64,000 nucleotides of DNA from Crystallibacter permensis (GCF_025960875.1 NZ_JAODLR010000014.1:54432-118431); one strand, 5' to 3'; shown: positions 18,501 to 28,349, numbered from the stretch's first letter. Numbers and translations: made by a program. Notes: generated by a model from the letters alone, not told the origin.

Positions 18501-19553
18501 CTACTGTGTGACCTTGATCCAACGGTCCAATGCCGCAGCGGCTGATCCGCTGTCGATGGCTTCTACTGCTTGGGCGAGGCCCGCCACCAGCCTTTCCTGA
18601 AGGGTTCCCTCGGCCGACTCGTCCAATGCGACCAAAGCAGCAGCAGCGTTAAGAACGACGGCGTCACGCACCGGACCGTGATCTCCTGCGAGTGTGCGCC
18701 GGACTACTTCTGCGTTGGCGTCCGCATCCCCTCCGCGCAGGTCATCGAGCGTGGCACGCGCGATACCCAGATCGAGCGGGTCGAGTTCCGTTTCAGTTAC
18801 CTTGCCGTCCCGGACCTCCCAGACGGTTGATGGGCCGGTGGTGGTGAGCTCGTCAAGACCGTCCCCGCCCCTGAAGACCAGCGCGCGCTGGCCACGGGTA
18901 GCAAGGACGCCGGCGATCAGAGGGGCCAGCCGGGCGTCGGCGACGCCGATGGCGGATGCTGTGGGATGCGCGGGATTGGTCATGGGGCCCATGAAATTAA
19001 ACGCGGTGGCCACCCCGAGCTCGCTGCGGACGCGACCCGCGTACCTCATGGAGGGATGGAACACCTGGGCAAAGCAGAAAGTGATGCCGGCCTCGACCGC
19101 GGCTTGAGCCACCCTGTCGATGGGTAGATCCAGGCGTACGCCCAGTGCTTCGATAACGTCCGCCGACCCCGAGGACGAAGATGCAGCACGATTACCGTGT
19201 TTGACGATCTGCGCGCCGGCTCCTGCACATACCAGTGCGGCCATCGACGAAATGTTGACGGTGTTCTGCCGGTCGCCGCCGGTTCCGACGATGTCGAGCT
19301 TCTCGCCCGGTATGTCAATCGGACGGGCATTGCTGACCATTGCATCGACCAAGCCGGTCAGTTCGTCGACCGTCTCGCCCTTCGCCCGGAGCGCCACCAG
19401 GAACCCAGCCATCTGCGCGTCAGTGGCTTCGCCGGCCATGATCGTGTTCATCGCCCAGTGAGTTTGCTCTCGGCTGAGGTCCTCGCCGGCGATCAGCGCC
19501 GAGATCAGAACGGGCCATTGGAGGGCGGTCTGGGCATCACTAATTGGGCTCAC
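18501..19553 (-). CDS. trpD: Anthranilate phosphoribosyltransferase
   Basis: A 350-residue enzyme of tryptophan synthesis that joins anthranilate to PRPP. The PRPP-binding GTGGD is at 90-94, KHGNR at 118-122 and the SSGSADV loop at 127-133. The catalytic domain continues with [11 protein letters not shown] and ends in the usual helical bundle. It is not next to other trp genes here. It diverges from ctaE, the same trpD-ctaE-qcrCAB order seen in mycobacteria, so the link is old. The start is GTG. I see no tryptophan-rich leader peptide in the 148-bp upstream region. The cytosolic enzyme is a homodimer. Confidence 0.96.
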   Translation of the reverse strand: MSPISDAQTALQWPVLISALIAGEDLSREQTHWAMNTIMAGEATDAQMAGFLVALRAKGETVDELTGLVDAMVSNARPIDIPGEKLDIVGTGGDRQNTVNISSMAALVCAGAGAQIVKHGNRAASSSSGSADVIEALGVRLDLPIDRVAQAAVEAGITFCFAQVFHPSMRYAGRVRSELGVATAFNFMGPMTNPAHPTASAIGVADARLAPLIAGVLATRGQRALVFRGGDGLDELTTTGPSTVWEVRDGKVTETELDPLDLGIARATLDDLRGGDADANAEVVRRTLAGDHGPVRDAVVLNAAAALVALDESAEGTLQERLVAGLAQAVEAIDSGSAAAALDRWIKVTQ

Positions 19554-19701
19554 ACACCTAGGTTATCTACGAATTGTAGAAACTGCCTGAATATTAACTT
19601 TGCCGACAATCCGCGGAATACCGGGGGTTGGGAACGTTCGGCGCCCGCCACGCGTTCCGATGCATTGGTGAACTGGACGGATTTATAGACATAATGACTA
19701 T

Positions 19702-20340
19702 GTGACAACTGCAACCCACGCCCCCAGTACCCCGGCGCATCCTACGCTGAACCGCCCAAACCTCGTTTCCGTCGGAACCGTTGTATGGCTTTCCAGCGAG
19801 CTGATGTTCTTCGCCGGCCTTTTCGCTATGTACTTCACCCTGCGAGCCACCTCACCGGAGATGTGGGCCACCGAAACGGAAAAACTCGACGTTCCGTTCG
19901 CGCTGGCCAACACCATCATCTTGGTGGCCAGCTCCTTCACCTGCCAGTTTGGTGTATTCGCGGCCGAGCGCCTTCAGGCCCGCCGAACCGGCAGCCCCTT
20001 CAATGTCGCCAGGTGGGGAATGGTCGAGTGGTTCCTGCTCACCTTCATCATGGGCGCCATCTTTGTATCTGTGCAGGCTTACGAGTACGCCCATCTTGTT
20101 TCCGAAGGAGTATCGCTTTCCTCCAACGCCTACGGCTCGGCGTTCTACATCACCACAGGCTTCCATGGTCTTCACGTCGCTGGCGGTCTGATCGCGTTCC
20201 TGCTGATCATTGGCCGCGCCTATGTCGCGAAGAAGTTCGGTCACTTTGAAGCGACCTCAGCGATCGTCACCTCCTACTACTGGCACTTCGTCGATGTGGT
20301 TTGGATCGCACTGTTCATCATCATTTACTTCCTGAAGTAA
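19702..20340 (+). CDS. ctaE: Cytochrome c oxidase subunit III
   Basis: A 212-residue membrane subunit of the aa3-type cytochrome c oxidase with five hydrophobic helices. It has conserved [25 protein letters not shown] (helix 1), the glutamate-containing [48 protein letters not shown] and the C-terminal [14 protein letters not shown]. This short five-helix form is the actinobacterial type. The GTG start lies in an A/T-rich stretch just after TATAGA/CATAAT hexamers, so the mRNA may have a very short leader. It opens the ctaE-qcrC-qcrA-qcrB operon and acts with CtaC, CtaD and CtaF encoded 1.3 kb beyond qcrB. Confidence 0.95.
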   Translation: MTTATHAPSTPAHPTLNRPNLVSVGTVVWLSSELMFFAGLFAMYFTLRATSPEMWATETEKLDVPFALANTIILVASSFTCQFGVFAAERLQARRTGSPFNVARWGMVEWFLLTFIMGAIFVSVQAYEYAHLVSEGVSLSSNAYGSAFYITTGFHGLHVAGGLIAFLLIIGRAYVAKKFGHFEATSAIVTSYYWHFVDVVWIALFIIIYFLK

Positions 20341-20426
20341 GCCTTACTTGACTGTTCTTCTACGAAGGACAGAATTTCAAGAAGCTGCATTCGACGCACA
20401 CGCACCACAGAGTTAGGAACCACGAA

Positions 20427-21239
20427 GTGAAGGCACTTTCGCAAAAGCGGCGACATCCGCTGGCGGCCATTGCCCTGTTGCTTATGGGTCTGCTGGTTAC
20501 CGGCGGTCTTTACGCCGTAGCCGGTACGGTCAACGAGGCCCAGGCGACAACCACCACATTCTCGGCACAGGACATCGAAGAGGGCGAAAAGCTCTTCGTT
20601 GCCAACTGCGCCACTTGTCACGGGTTGGGTGCAGTTGGCGCTCCGGAAGGTGCCCACGGAAATCAGGCAGGTCCTTCTCTGATCGGTGTCGGCGCAGCGG
20701 CCGTCGACTTCCAGGTCGGCACGGGTCGTATGCCGATGCAGATGACCGGCCCACAGGCGCAGCAGAAGCCCAAGCAGTTCAATGAAGAGCAGACCATGCA
20801 GTTGGCAGCCTACGTTGCTTCGCTGGGCGCCGGTCCGGCCATTCCCGAGGAACAGTACCTCGATGCCAGTGAAGGTGATCCCGCTGCCGGCGGCGAGCTG
20901 TTCCGAGTCAACTGCGCCATGTGCCACAACGCTGCAGCAGCTGGCGGTGCCCTCACCCGCGGTAAGTACGCACCGGCACTCGCTGGCGTGAGCGAGAAGC
21001 ACATCTACGAAGCCATGGTGACCGGCCCGCAGAACATGCCTGTCTTCAGCGATGCCAACATCTCCCCCGAAGGCAAGCAAGACATCATCGCCTTCCTGAA
21101 GACCATTGAAGAACAGGGATCACCCGGTGGTAATTCCCTTGGGTCGCTCGGCCCCGTTTCCGAAGGTCTCCTGATCTGGACAGCGGGCCTTGGAGTCATC
21201 ATCGCCTTCACGATCTGGCTGACCCAGCGGTCATCCTGA
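20427..21239 (+). CDS. qcrC: Diheme cytochrome c subunit of the bcc complex
   Basis: A 270-residue diheme c-type cytochrome that replaces both cytochrome c1 and soluble cytochrome c in actinobacteria, passing electrons straight to the oxidase. It has an uncleaved N-terminal signal anchor (about 12-33) and two heme-binding sites, CATCH (61-65) and CAMCH (163-167). Methionine-containing segments near RMPMQMTGP and NMPVFSD supply the sixth ligands. A C-terminal membrane helix, GLLIWTAGLGVIIAFTIWL, anchors it. It lies between ctaE and qcrA and forms part of the bcc-aa3 supercomplex. A GAAC/GAAG-rich region precedes the GTG start. Confidence 0.95.
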   Translation: MKALSQKRRHPLAAIALLLMGLLVTGGLYAVAGTVNEAQATTTTFSAQDIEEGEKLFVANCATCHGLGAVGAPEGAHGNQAGPSLIGVGAAAVDFQVGTGRMPMQMTGPQAQQKPKQFNEEQTMQLAAYVASLGAGPAIPEEQYLDASEGDPAAGGELFRVNCAMCHNAAAAGGALTRGKYAPALAGVSEKHIYEAMVTGPQNMPVFSDANISPEGKQDIIAFLKTIEEQGSPGGNSLGSLGPVSEGLLIWTAGLGVIIAFTIWLTQRSS

Positions 21240-21335
21240 TCTCCTCCCTGCGGCCGTAGGGCCGCCGGGAAATTTACTGACAACACACGCACTGAAAATC
21301 TTTAGAGACATATCAAGAGAAGGATGAGAGGGATC

Positions 21336-22364
21336 ATGGGCGACCATAGTCACGGCAGTCCGAAATCCTCGGGCACCGTTGCTACGGCTGGTCAGAGCGA
21401 AGTGGAGAAGTTCCAGGATCCTGGACTTCCGCCACACCGCCCGCGCCTTGCCGACAAGGATCCCCGGGCCGAAAAGCGTGCCGAGAAACAGGTTGCGATT
21501 CTGTTCGTAATCTCCATCATCGGTACCCTGCTTTTCTTCGTGGGATACTTTGCCATCCGTTTGGATGAGACCATTGCAACGCTGCGACTGCAGAACTTTT
21601 TGCTCGGTATGGGCACTGCCTTTGCCATGCTCGGAATTGGCGTAGGTATTGTCCACTGGGCAAAGACCCTGATGCCCGATCATGAGATCGCAGAAGAGCG
21701 TCACGCGGTCCGCACCGAAGAAGACCGTGTGATTGCGGAAACGATGGTCACGGAGATCATCGAGGAAACGGGCATCAAACGCCGCCCGCTGATCCGCAAC
21801 ACGCTCCTCGGCGCCATGATTCTGGCGCCGCTGCCTGCCATTGGGATCCTGCGTGACCTCTCCGAGGATCTGAATCCCGACGTACTCAGGCACACAATGT
21901 GGGACGCGGGAGTCCGCCTGACCCGCGACCCGAGCGGTACACCGATCAAGGCATCCGACGTCACGATTGGATCGGCTTTCCACGTGATTCCGGAAGGCCT
22001 GAACGAAGTTGAGCACAAGCTGGAAGAAAAGGCCAAGGCCGTCGTCCTGCTTATGCGTCTCAATCCGGAGGATCTACATGTATCCCCCGGCCGCGAAGAT
22101 TGGAACTACAACGGCATCGTTGCCTACTCCAAGATTTGCACCCACGTGGGATGCCCGGTCGCTCTTTACGAGCAGCAGACACATCACCTGCTCTGCCCCT
22201 GCCACCAGTCGACGTTCGACCTGACCCAGGAATGCAAAGTCATTTTCGGTCCGGCGACACATGCCTTGCCGCAGCTGCCTATCAGCGTCGATGATGAGGG
22301 CTACCTGGTTGCAACCAGCGACTTCCACGAACCTGTCGGACCGAGCTTCTGGGAGCGTGGATAG
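21336..22364 (+). CDS. qcrA: Rieske iron-sulfur subunit of the bcc complex
   Basis: A 342-residue Rieske protein of the long actinobacterial type. Three membrane helices fall in the first half: AILFVISIIGTLLFFVGYF, LLGMGTAFAMLGIGVGIVHW and LLGAMILAPLPAIGIL. The C-terminal 2Fe-2S domain has CTHVGC at 268-273 and CPCH at 287-290. Cys268, His270, Cys287 and His290 bind the cluster; Cys273 and Cys289 should form the disulfide. The ATG at 21336 (MGDHSHG) is preferred because AGAGGG is four bases upstream; an in-frame ATG at 21324 adds four residues. It transfers electrons from menaquinol to QcrC. Confidence 0.95.
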   Translation: MGDHSHGSPKSSGTVATAGQSEVEKFQDPGLPPHRPRLADKDPRAEKRAEKQVAILFVISIIGTLLFFVGYFAIRLDETIATLRLQNFLLGMGTAFAMLGIGVGIVHWAKTLMPDHEIAEERHAVRTEEDRVIAETMVTEIIEETGIKRRPLIRNTLLGAMILAPLPAIGILRDLSEDLNPDVLRHTMWDAGVRLTRDPSGTPIKASDVTIGSAFHVIPEGLNEVEHKLEEKAKAVVLLMRLNPEDLHVSPGREDWNYNGIVAYSKICTHVGCPVALYEQQTHHLLCPCHQSTFDLTQECKVIFGPATHALPQLPISVDDEGYLVATSDFHEPVGPSFWERG

Positions 22365-22366
22365 CC

Positions 22367-24043
22367 ATGAGTGCTTCGACATCATCTGATACCTATCAGC
22401 CGAAAACCAATCTCGGACGCGTCACCAACTTCGTCGATACGCGAGTTGGCGGTTCGTCCATCGTCAAGGAATTCGGCCGCAAGATCTTCCCGGACCACTG
22501 GTCGTTCATGTTCGGTGAAGTTGCGCTGTACACCTTCGTCATTCTGTTGCTGTCGGGAACGTTCCTGACGTTGTTCTTCGATCCCTCGATGGCACATACG
22601 CAATATGACGGATCCTACGTCCCGCTCAAGGGTGTAGAAATGTCCGTCGCATATGCATCGACCCTGGATATCTCCTTCGATATCCGCGGTGGACTCTTTA
22701 TGCGCCAGCTGCATCACTGGTCTGCGCTGCTCTTCGTAGCGTCAGTATCGGTTCACATGCTTCGTGTGTTCTTCACCGGCGCCTTCCGTCGTCCGCGTGA
22801 GCTCAACTGGCTCGTCGGCTGTGTCCTCCTGATCCTGGCTCTGGCTGCAGGCTTCACCGGTTACTCGCTGCCGGACGACCTTCTCTCCGGCAATGGTTTG
22901 CGGATCATTGATGGAGTTATCAAGGCGATTCCGCTCATCGGTACTTACCTATCCATGTTGATCTTCGGGGGCGAGTTCCCGGGCACGGCAATTGTGGGCC
23001 GCCTGTATGTGATGCACATACTCGTAGTGCCCGCGCTGATCCTTCTGATGATCGCCATTCACCTGTTTATGGTTGTTATCCACAAGCACACGCAGTACCC
23101 CGGCCCGGGCCGCACGGAAACCAACGTCGTCGGCTTCCCTGTTGGACCGGTCTATGCTGCCAAGGCCGGCGGGTTCTTCTTCATCGTCTTCGGTGTGGTC
23201 GCAGTCATCGCCGGGAACTTCCAGATCCTCCCGATCTGGGATTACGGGCCCTATGACCCCTCCCCCGTTTCCGCCGGTACCCAGCCTGACTGGTACATCG
23301 GATTCGTGGACGGTGCGCTTCGACTCATGCCAGGTGTCCTTTGGGGCTTCCCGTTTGAATACGTGATCTTCGGCGGTTTCACCCTGTCACTGAACGTATT
23401 GCTCCCGGCCCTCGTCCCTGCGGGCATACTGTTCGGCGTCATGTTTGCGTGGCCGTGGATCGAACGCTGGGTAACCAAGGACACCCGCGAACACCACATC
23501 CTGGACCGTCCGCGCAACGCTCCCTTCCGTACGGCAACCGGTGTGGCCGGCGTGATCTGGTACTGCGTCATGTGGGCAGCAGCCAGCTCCGACCTCATCG
23601 CTACACACTTCCTCGTGTCGCTGAACGATGTCACCTACTGGCTCCGCGCGCTGTTCTTCATCGGGCCGATCATCGGGTTCATTGTGACCCGGAGAATCTG
23701 CCTGGCCCTGCAGCGCAAGGACCGGGAGATCGTTCTCCACGGCCGTGAGACCGGACGTATCGTTCGTCTCCCGCACGGTGAATTCATCGAGGTCCATGAG
23801 CCGCTGAATGACTACAAGCTGCACCGCCTGGTCAGCTTCGAATCCCCAGAGGTCCAGCCGGCCGAGCCGGACGCCAAGGGAAAGATCTCCGGCACGGAGA
23901 AGCTTCGTGGACGCCTGTCCCGCTTCTTCTTCGAGGATCGAGTTGCTCCGGTTACACCGGCCGAACTCGCAGCCGCGCATAGCCATGGCGGCCACGACGA
24001 AGTCGAAACCGCAGAGAGCAAGGCTGAAATCTCCAGCCGCTGA
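22367..24043 (+). CDS. qcrB: Cytochrome b subunit of the bcc complex
   Basis: A 558-residue cytochrome b with the diheme four-helix core and eight predicted helices. Recognisable parts are FMRQLHHWSALLFVASVSVHMLRVFFTGAFRRPRE with its heme ligands, LVGCVLLILALAAGFTGYSLPDDLLSG around the quinone site, and HILVVPALILLMIAIHLFMVVIHKHTQYPGP. A long C-terminal cytoplasmic extension (about residues 430-558) is typical of actinobacteria. The ATG starts two bases after the qcrA stop, so they are coupled. It oxidises menaquinol in the membrane. This is the subunit targeted by telacebec-type inhibitors in mycobacteria. A strong terminator follows. Confidence 0.96.
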   Translation: MSASTSSDTYQPKTNLGRVTNFVDTRVGGSSIVKEFGRKIFPDHWSFMFGEVALYTFVILLLSGTFLTLFFDPSMAHTQYDGSYVPLKGVEMSVAYASTLDISFDIRGGLFMRQLHHWSALLFVASVSVHMLRVFFTGAFRRPRELNWLVGCVLLILALAAGFTGYSLPDDLLSGNGLRIIDGVIKAIPLIGTYLSMLIFGGEFPGTAIVGRLYVMHILVVPALILLMIAIHLFMVVIHKHTQYPGPGRTETNVVGFPVGPVYAAKAGGFFFIVFGVVAVIAGNFQILPIWDYGPYDPSPVSAGTQPDWYIGFVDGALRLMPGVLWGFPFEYVIFGGFTLSLNVLLPALVPAGILFGVMFAWPWIERWVTKDTREHHILDRPRNAPFRTATGVAGVIWYCVMWAAASSDLIATHFLVSLNDVTYWLRALFFIGPIIGFIVTRRICLALQRKDREIVLHGRETGRIVRLPHGEFIEVHEPLNDYKLHRLVSFESPEVQPAEPDAKGKISGTEKLRGRLSRFFFEDRVAPVTPAELAAAHSHGGHDEVETAESKAEISSR

Positions 24044-24055
24044 TCTGCAACATCA

Positions 24056-24100
24056 CGGAGGGCGGCTTCGGACCAGTGGTCCGGAGCCGCCCTCCGTTTT
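24056..24100 (+). terminator. Terminator of the ctaE-qcrCAB operon
   Basis: A long GC-rich stem (24056-24075 with 24077-24096, one G-U pair, tip around ccagtgg) is followed by TTTT (24097-24100). It begins 12 bp after the qcrB stop codon and is a good intrinsic terminator. Confidence 0.9.
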
Positions 24101-24348
24101 AATGCACGCCTATGTGGAAAACAACCGAGAATAATGGGCAGCGTGGATCCAGAGCTCCCCCGGAATTCCGGTCACCTGCCCGGTCTCCGCCCCTAGCCCA
24201 AAAATTTGAGCCATTGGGGGAAGGATGATTAGACCGTCCGGGGGCCATCAACGGATGCCGCCTTATCTCCGGTTTGTGTTGGACCGACTCCTCACAACGT
24301 GCATGGCTAGCACGCCCTCGGAAGCCGTCCCTGCTGCCTAGCAGGGCC
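24101..24348. other. Intergenic region between qcrB and gntR
   Basis: No gene is visible between the qcrB terminator and the end of the convergent gntR gene. A 7-bp stem, ccctgct (24329-24335) with agcaggg (24340-24346), lies directly beyond the gntR stop and may weakly terminate that gene; it lacks a T tract. The rest shows nothing I can name. Confidence 0.5.
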
Positions 24349-25137
24349 TTAGAACCGCTTGACGTTGTAGGAACGCGGTGACCGCCCGCCGGGCCGCTGA
24401 AGAGGCACCCACAGCTTGTAGCGATCGGCGCGGTAGTACGAAATCGAAAAGTCTGCCATCGTTCTCGATACGTAGGCATGGCGTTGAATTTTGAGCAAAG
24501 GGGCGCCGATGTCGACGTTCAGCAGTCTAGCTATAGACGGTTGCGCTGCTGTCGCCTCGATAGTGTCTTCGCCCCATTCCATCACCAACCCATAGCGCTC
24601 ACTGAGGACGTTATAGAGGGAGGTAGGAGGCGGATCATCCAGAATGCCAGGAACCCGGCTGGCAGGAATGAAGTTCTCGTCCACGCTCATTGGATCGCCA
24701 TCGGCGAGCATGAGCCGGCGGAAACGGACCACAGGCTGCCCCTCTTCGATCTGAAGCTCCCGTGCAACCAGCGGTGCTGCACCGATCTGCTCAAAGCTCA
24801 AGACCCGGGCGTCCGGGACCATGCCGCGTCGCTGCATCTCTTCACTGTAGGAAGTCAGCTTCACCTGCAGATCCAGTTTGGGCTGGCTCACGAAAGTCCC
24901 AAGTCCCACAATACGTTCCAGCACCTGTTCCGCAACCAGTGAATCAATGGCCTGCCGCACTGTCATACGTGCCACGCCGAAACGTTCGGTGAGCTCCCTT
25001 TCAGAAGGAAACGGTCCCCCGGGCTCGCAATTCTCTTTCGCATGGCGCCGGAGTATCTCCCGCAATTGAACGTGCTTGGAGGTTCTGGACGCGTCGTCGA
25101 TTTCGCCGGGAATCGCCGCTGCTGCTTTTGATACCAA
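24349..25137 (-). CDS. GntR/HutC-family regulator, DasR/NagR-like
   Basis: A 262-residue transcription factor. The winged helix-turn-helix (about 22-92) has FPSERELTERFGVARMTVRQAIDSLVAEQVLERIVGLGTFVSQP. The UTRA effector domain (about 95-245) has LTSYSEEMQRRGMVPDARVLSF and ends YYRADRYKLWVPLQRP. Length, the SYSEEM-RG segment and the C-terminal YRADRYK resemble DasR/NagR, which bind phosphorylated amino sugars. A near-perfect dre operator lies in its own promoter, supporting this assignment and autoregulation. The start is TTG with GGGGAG just upstream. It sits between the two cytochrome oxidase operons; a regulatory link to them is not shown. Confidence 0.85.
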   Translation of the reverse strand: MVSKAAAAIPGEIDDASRTSKHVQLREILRRHAKENCEPGGPFPSERELTERFGVARMTVRQAIDSLVAEQVLERIVGLGTFVSQPKLDLQVKLTSYSEEMQRRGMVPDARVLSFEQIGAAPLVARELQIEEGQPVVRFRRLMLADGDPMSVDENFIPASRVPGILDDPPPTSLYNVLSERYGLVMEWGEDTIEATAAQPSIARLLNVDIGAPLLKIQRHAYVSRTMADFSISYYRADRYKLWVPLQRPGGRSPRSYNVKRF

Positions 25138-25172
25138 GACACTCCCCTGCTCCGAGCTGATGCAACGACACC

Positions 25173-25193
25173 ATTCTAGCCCGGTCTAGACCA
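25173..25193 (-). promoter_or_regulatory. gntR promoter with dre-like operator
   Basis: The 10-bp palindrome ggtctagacc at 25183-25192 extends to TGGTCTAGACC on the minus strand, 11 of 12 bases of the DasR-responsive element core TGGTCTAGACCA. A TAGAAT -10 hexamer (25178-25173) lies four bases downstream, so the operator occupies the spacer of the promoter. It is about 45 bp before the TTG start of the regulator gene. Confidence 0.78.
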
Positions 25194-25304
25194 CCCGGTT
25201 CCATGTTTGTTGCGGCAGCACGCCCGGTTGGAACCACATAGTGGCGCCGTTCGCGCCGAGCGGGGCGTGCGCGCACTGCAGCCGCTGTTTTGTGCGGTTA
25301 AAGC

Positions 25305-25341
25305 CCAAAGGGCCCGGAGCATGATGCTCCGGGCCCTTTGG
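25305..25341 (-). terminator. Terminator of the ctaC-ctaD-ctaF genes
   Basis: A perfect 18-bp inverted repeat (25305-25322 with 25324-25341, tip near gcatgatgc) lies 12 bp beyond the ctaF stop on the minus strand. GGGCCC-rich arms make a very stable hairpin; the minus-strand 3' flank contains only a few T. Confidence 0.85.
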
Positions 25342-25352
25342 TCAGTTGTCAT

Positions 25353-25754
25353 TTAGTGTGCGTGATCTCCGCGGCTGTATTCATAAACCCAACCGATGAG
25401 TGCGACGATCAGCAGGCCGACTCCGATGTAGGTGATCCAGAAGCCCACGGCCAGGCCGAGGAATCCGGTTGCAGCCGCAAGGCTCAACACCAGGGGCCAC
25501 CAGCTCCAGGGGCTGAAGTGCCCCTGCTCGCCGGACCCCTCGTGGATTTCTGCATCCACACGGTCCTCAGGGCGGGCACCAACACGACGGCCGGTGAACC
25601 ACAGGTACCCGCCGATCATCGCTGAAAGACCCGCTGTCAGAAGCAGCGCCAGATAGCCGACGGGTTCCTGCCAATCAACCATGAAACCGTAGACTACGGC
25701 GACGATCGCGAAGAACGGAAACAGCCCGATAAAGAGCCATGATTCAACCTTCAT
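25353..25754 (-). CDS. ctaF: Cytochrome c oxidase subunit IV
   Basis: A 133-residue actinobacterial-type oxidase subunit IV with four hydrophobic helices: about 4-25 (WLFIGLFPFFAIVAVVYGFMV), 31-52, 84-103 (PLVLSLAAATGFLGLAVGFW) and 107-123. A soluble loop with EIHEGSGEQGHFSPWSWWP lies between helices 2 and 3. The C-terminus is YEYSRGDHAH. It starts three bases after the ctaD stop, so the genes are coupled, and it is the last gene of the operon. It is a small accessory subunit of the aa3 oxidase with no redox centre. Confidence 0.93.
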   Translation of the reverse strand: MKVESWLFIGLFPFFAIVAVVYGFMVDWQEPVGYLALLLTAGLSAMIGGYLWFTGRRVGARPEDRVDAEIHEGSGEQGHFSPWSWWPLVLSLAAATGFLGLAVGFWITYIGVGLLIVALIGWVYEYSRGDHAH

Positions 25755-25757
25755 GGG

Positions 25758-27485
25758 CTATGCATCCTCTCGGTCGGCAGGTCCGAAGACCTGGGCGGCC
25801 GGAGCGGGCTGCTTCGGCGTGTGTTTGGGAGCGAGCTCCGGATGGTGCAGATCCAGGGCGGGCCGTTCGGAACGGATCCGAGGCATGGACGTGAAGTTGT
25901 GACGCGGCGGCGGGCAGGAGGTCGCCCACTCCAGCGACGCACCGAAGCCCCAGGGATCGTCGACCTCGACCTTCTTGCCATTACGCCACGTGATGTACAC
26001 GTTCCAGAAGAACGGAATCAGGGACGCGCCGAGCACGAACGAGGAGATGGTGGAGAACTGGTTCATCGCGGTGAAGTTGTCTTCGGGCAGGTAGTCCGCG
26101 TAGCGACGCGGCATGCCGATAACTCCGAGCCAGTGCTGGATCAGGAAGGTGCCGTGGAAGCCAAGGAACAGGAGCCAGAAGTGGATCTTGCCGAGGCGTT
26201 CGTTGAGCATCTTGCCCGTCCACTTCGGCCACCAGAAGTAGAAACCGGCAAACATGGCGAAGACCACGGTTCCGAAGACGACATAGTGGAAGTGTGCGAC
26301 GACAAAGTAAGTGTCCGACACATGGAAGTCCAGCGGCGGCGACGCCAGAATGATGCCGGTCAGTCCGCCGAAGAGGAAGGTGACCAGGAAGCCAATGCTC
26401 CAAAGCATGGGAGTTTCGAACGTAATCGAGCCACGCCACATGGTGCCGATCCAGTTGAAGAACTTCACGCCGGTAGGCACCGCGATCAGCATGGTCATGA
26501 AGGCGAAGAACGGCAGCATGACCGAGCCGGTGACGTACATGTGGTGAGCCCACACGGTAACGGACAAGGCGGCGATGGCGATGGTTGCAAACACCAGGCC
26601 CTTGTAACCGAAGATCGGTTTCCGGCTGAACACCGGGAAGATCTCGGAGACGATGCCGAAGAACGGCAAGGCGATGATGTAGACCTCAGGGTGTCCGAAG
26701 AACCAGAACAGGTGCTGCCACAGAATGGCGCCGCCGTTCTCCGGGTTGAAGATGTGGGCCCCAAATCGGCGGTCCGCTCCCAACGCAAACAGCGCGGCAG
26801 CCAGCGGCGGGAAAGCCATCATCACGAGGATCGCGGTGACGAGGGTGTTCCAGGTGAAGATCGGCATACGCCACATGGTCATGCCCGGGGCACGCATGCA
26901 GATGATGGTGGTAATGAAGTTGACCGAGCCAAGAATGGTACCGAAACCGGACAACGCCAAACCGAAGACCCAGAGGTCTCCGCCCACACCGGGCGAGAAC
27001 GTCGTGCTGGACAGCGGCGCATAGGCAAACCAGCCGAAGGACGCGGCACCCTGCGGGGTAATGAAACCAGCAACTGCGATGGTGCTGCCGAAGAGGAAGA
27101 ACCAGAAAGCCAGAGCGTTCAACCGCGGAAAGGCAACATCCGGCGCACCGATCTGAAGCGGCATGATCACATTGGCAAAGCCGGCGAACAGCGGCGTTGC
27201 GAACATCAGCAACATCACGGTGCCGTGCATGGTGAACAGCTGGTTGTACTGCTCCTTGGTCTGCAGGATCTGCATACCGGGTTCAAACAGCTCGGCCCGA
27301 ATGACCAGCGCCATCACGCCGCCGAGGCAGAAGAAGATGAAGGACGCGATCAGGTACATGTACCCGATGGTCTTGTGGTCCGTCGAAGTGATCCAGTTGA
27401 CGACGATACGTCCCTTGGAGCGGGGAACGACGCGCGGCGCTACTGTCGTGCCGGTTTCATCGGCGGTGTACTCGTAAGTAGACAC
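25758..27485 (-). CDS. ctaD: Cytochrome c oxidase subunit I
   Basis: A 575-residue catalytic subunit with twelve membrane helices that reduces oxygen at the heme a3-CuB centre and pumps protons. The heme-ligand histidine is in [21 protein letters not shown]. The CuB/tyrosine region is [15 protein letters not shown] and the two further CuB histidines are in [10 protein letters not shown]. Heme a and a3 histidines are in [16 protein letters not shown]. The K- and D-channel region [12 protein letters not shown] is present. A C-terminal proline-rich tail (about 530-575) is typical of actinobacteria. It lies between ctaC (18 bp upstream) and ctaF. Confidence 0.97.
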   Translation of the reverse strand: MSTYEYTADETGTTVAPRVVPRSKGRIVVNWITSTDHKTIGYMYLIASFIFFCLGGVMALVIRAELFEPGMQILQTKEQYNQLFTMHGTVMLLMFATPLFAGFANVIMPLQIGAPDVAFPRLNALAFWFFLFGSTIAVAGFITPQGAASFGWFAYAPLSSTTFSPGVGGDLWVFGLALSGFGTILGSVNFITTIICMRAPGMTMWRMPIFTWNTLVTAILVMMAFPPLAAALFALGADRRFGAHIFNPENGGAILWQHLFWFFGHPEVYIIALPFFGIVSEIFPVFSRKPIFGYKGLVFATIAIAALSVTVWAHHMYVTGSVMLPFFAFMTMLIAVPTGVKFFNWIGTMWRGSITFETPMLWSIGFLVTFLFGGLTGIILASPPLDFHVSDTYFVVAHFHYVVFGTVVFAMFAGFYFWWPKWTGKMLNERLGKIHFWLLFLGFHGTFLIQHWLGVIGMPRRYADYLPEDNFTAMNQFSTISSFVLGASLIPFFWNVYITWRNGKKVEVDDPWGFGASLEWATSCPPPRHNFTSMPRIRSERPALDLHHPELAPKHTPKQPAPAAQVFGPADREDA

Positions 27486-27503
27486 TAGTTCTCCCTGCCT
27501 TCC

Positions 27504-28349
27504 TTACTCAGCCGATTCGGCGTATGGGTTGCGGTCATATTCCTCACCGATCTGACCGTCTTTAAGCTCGCTCATGCGCTGCTCGAATTCGGCTTCGGAG
27601 ACGACCTCCACGCGGAACAGCATTTCCGAATGGTATTCGCCGCAAAGCTCGGCGCACTTTCCATCGAAGATGCCTTCACGCTGGGGGGTCAGCGTAATGT
27701 AGTTGGTCTTGCCCGGGATCATGTCAACCTTCTGCAGGAACGCAGGTACCCAGAAGGAGTGGATGACGTCGCGGGAGTTGAGTTGCAGCTCAACGCTCTG
27801 GTTCACCGGGAGGTAAAGGGTGGGCAGGGTCTCCGGGACACCGGTTTCGCCGGTCAGGTGTGCCTGAACGCCTGCGAAGTACTTGTCTTCCGTGACGTAG
27901 TTGAAGTCCCAGGACCACTGCTTACCGCGGATGTCAATGATCTGGTCCGGGTTGTCGTCCCGAGCCGTGATGGCGCTCATGTCCTTGTCGGTGAAGTAGA
28001 ACAGCACCATGACCATGACCAGCGGTACAGCTGTGTAGAAGATTTCCAACGGCAGGTTGTAGCTGAGCTGCCGGGGGTAACCCGTTTCATTCTTCCGGCG
28101 GCGGTACGCCACGATGCACCAGATAATCAGGCCCCAAGTGAGGACGCCGATGGCCAGTGCGGCAATCCAGGAGTTCACCCACAAATCGATGACCCGATCG
28201 GTGTGGTTGGTCGTACCCCGTTCAGTGGGCAACCATCCCAATCGGACTTCTTCTGAACATCCCGTCAACAACAGCGCGCCTACTACGCCAAGGCCCGTAG
28301 CCTTGGTGATTCTGGCGCGCCGACTGCCGGTTCGGTCGTGCGAACTCAC
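27504..28349 (-). CDS. ctaC: Cytochrome c oxidase subunit II
   Basis: A 281-residue lipoprotein-type subunit II that accepts electrons from QcrC at its CuA centre. The N-terminus has a basic region, a hydrophobic stretch and the lipobox LLTGC (Cys31). Two membrane helices follow (about 55-75 and 95-117, FYTAVPLVMVMVLFYF). The extracytoplasmic cupredoxin domain carries the CuA ligands His197 (IHSFWVP), Cys232, Cys236, His240 and Met243 (CAELCGEYHSEM). The GTG at 28349 has GAGGAAGGG upstream and gives the correct signal sequence; the frame is open for 38 more codons. It heads the ctaC-ctaD-ctaF operon. Confidence 0.95.
   Translation of the reverse strand: MSSHDRTGSRRARITKATGLGVVGALLLTGCSEEVRLGWLPTERGTTNHTDRVIDLWVNSWIAALAIGVLTWGLIIWCIVAYRRRKNETGYPRQLSYNLPLEIFYTAVPLVMVMVLFYFTDKDMSAITARDDNPDQIIDIRGKQWSWDFNYVTEDKYFAGVQAHLTGETGVPETLPTLYLPVNQSVELQLNSRDVIHSFWVPAFLQKVDMIPGKTNYITLTPQREGIFDGKCAELCGEYHSEMLFRVEVVSEAEFEQRMSELKDGQIGEEYDRNPYAESAE

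Noticed and set aside
19554..19701. Tryptophan attenuator before trpD
   Set aside because: The only short frame there has a single Trp codon and there is no terminator hairpin.
25821..27488. 555-codon plus-strand frame antisense to ctaD
   Set aside because: Charged, repetitive Glu/Asp/His-rich translation typical of the complement of a membrane protein gene; ctaD is certain.
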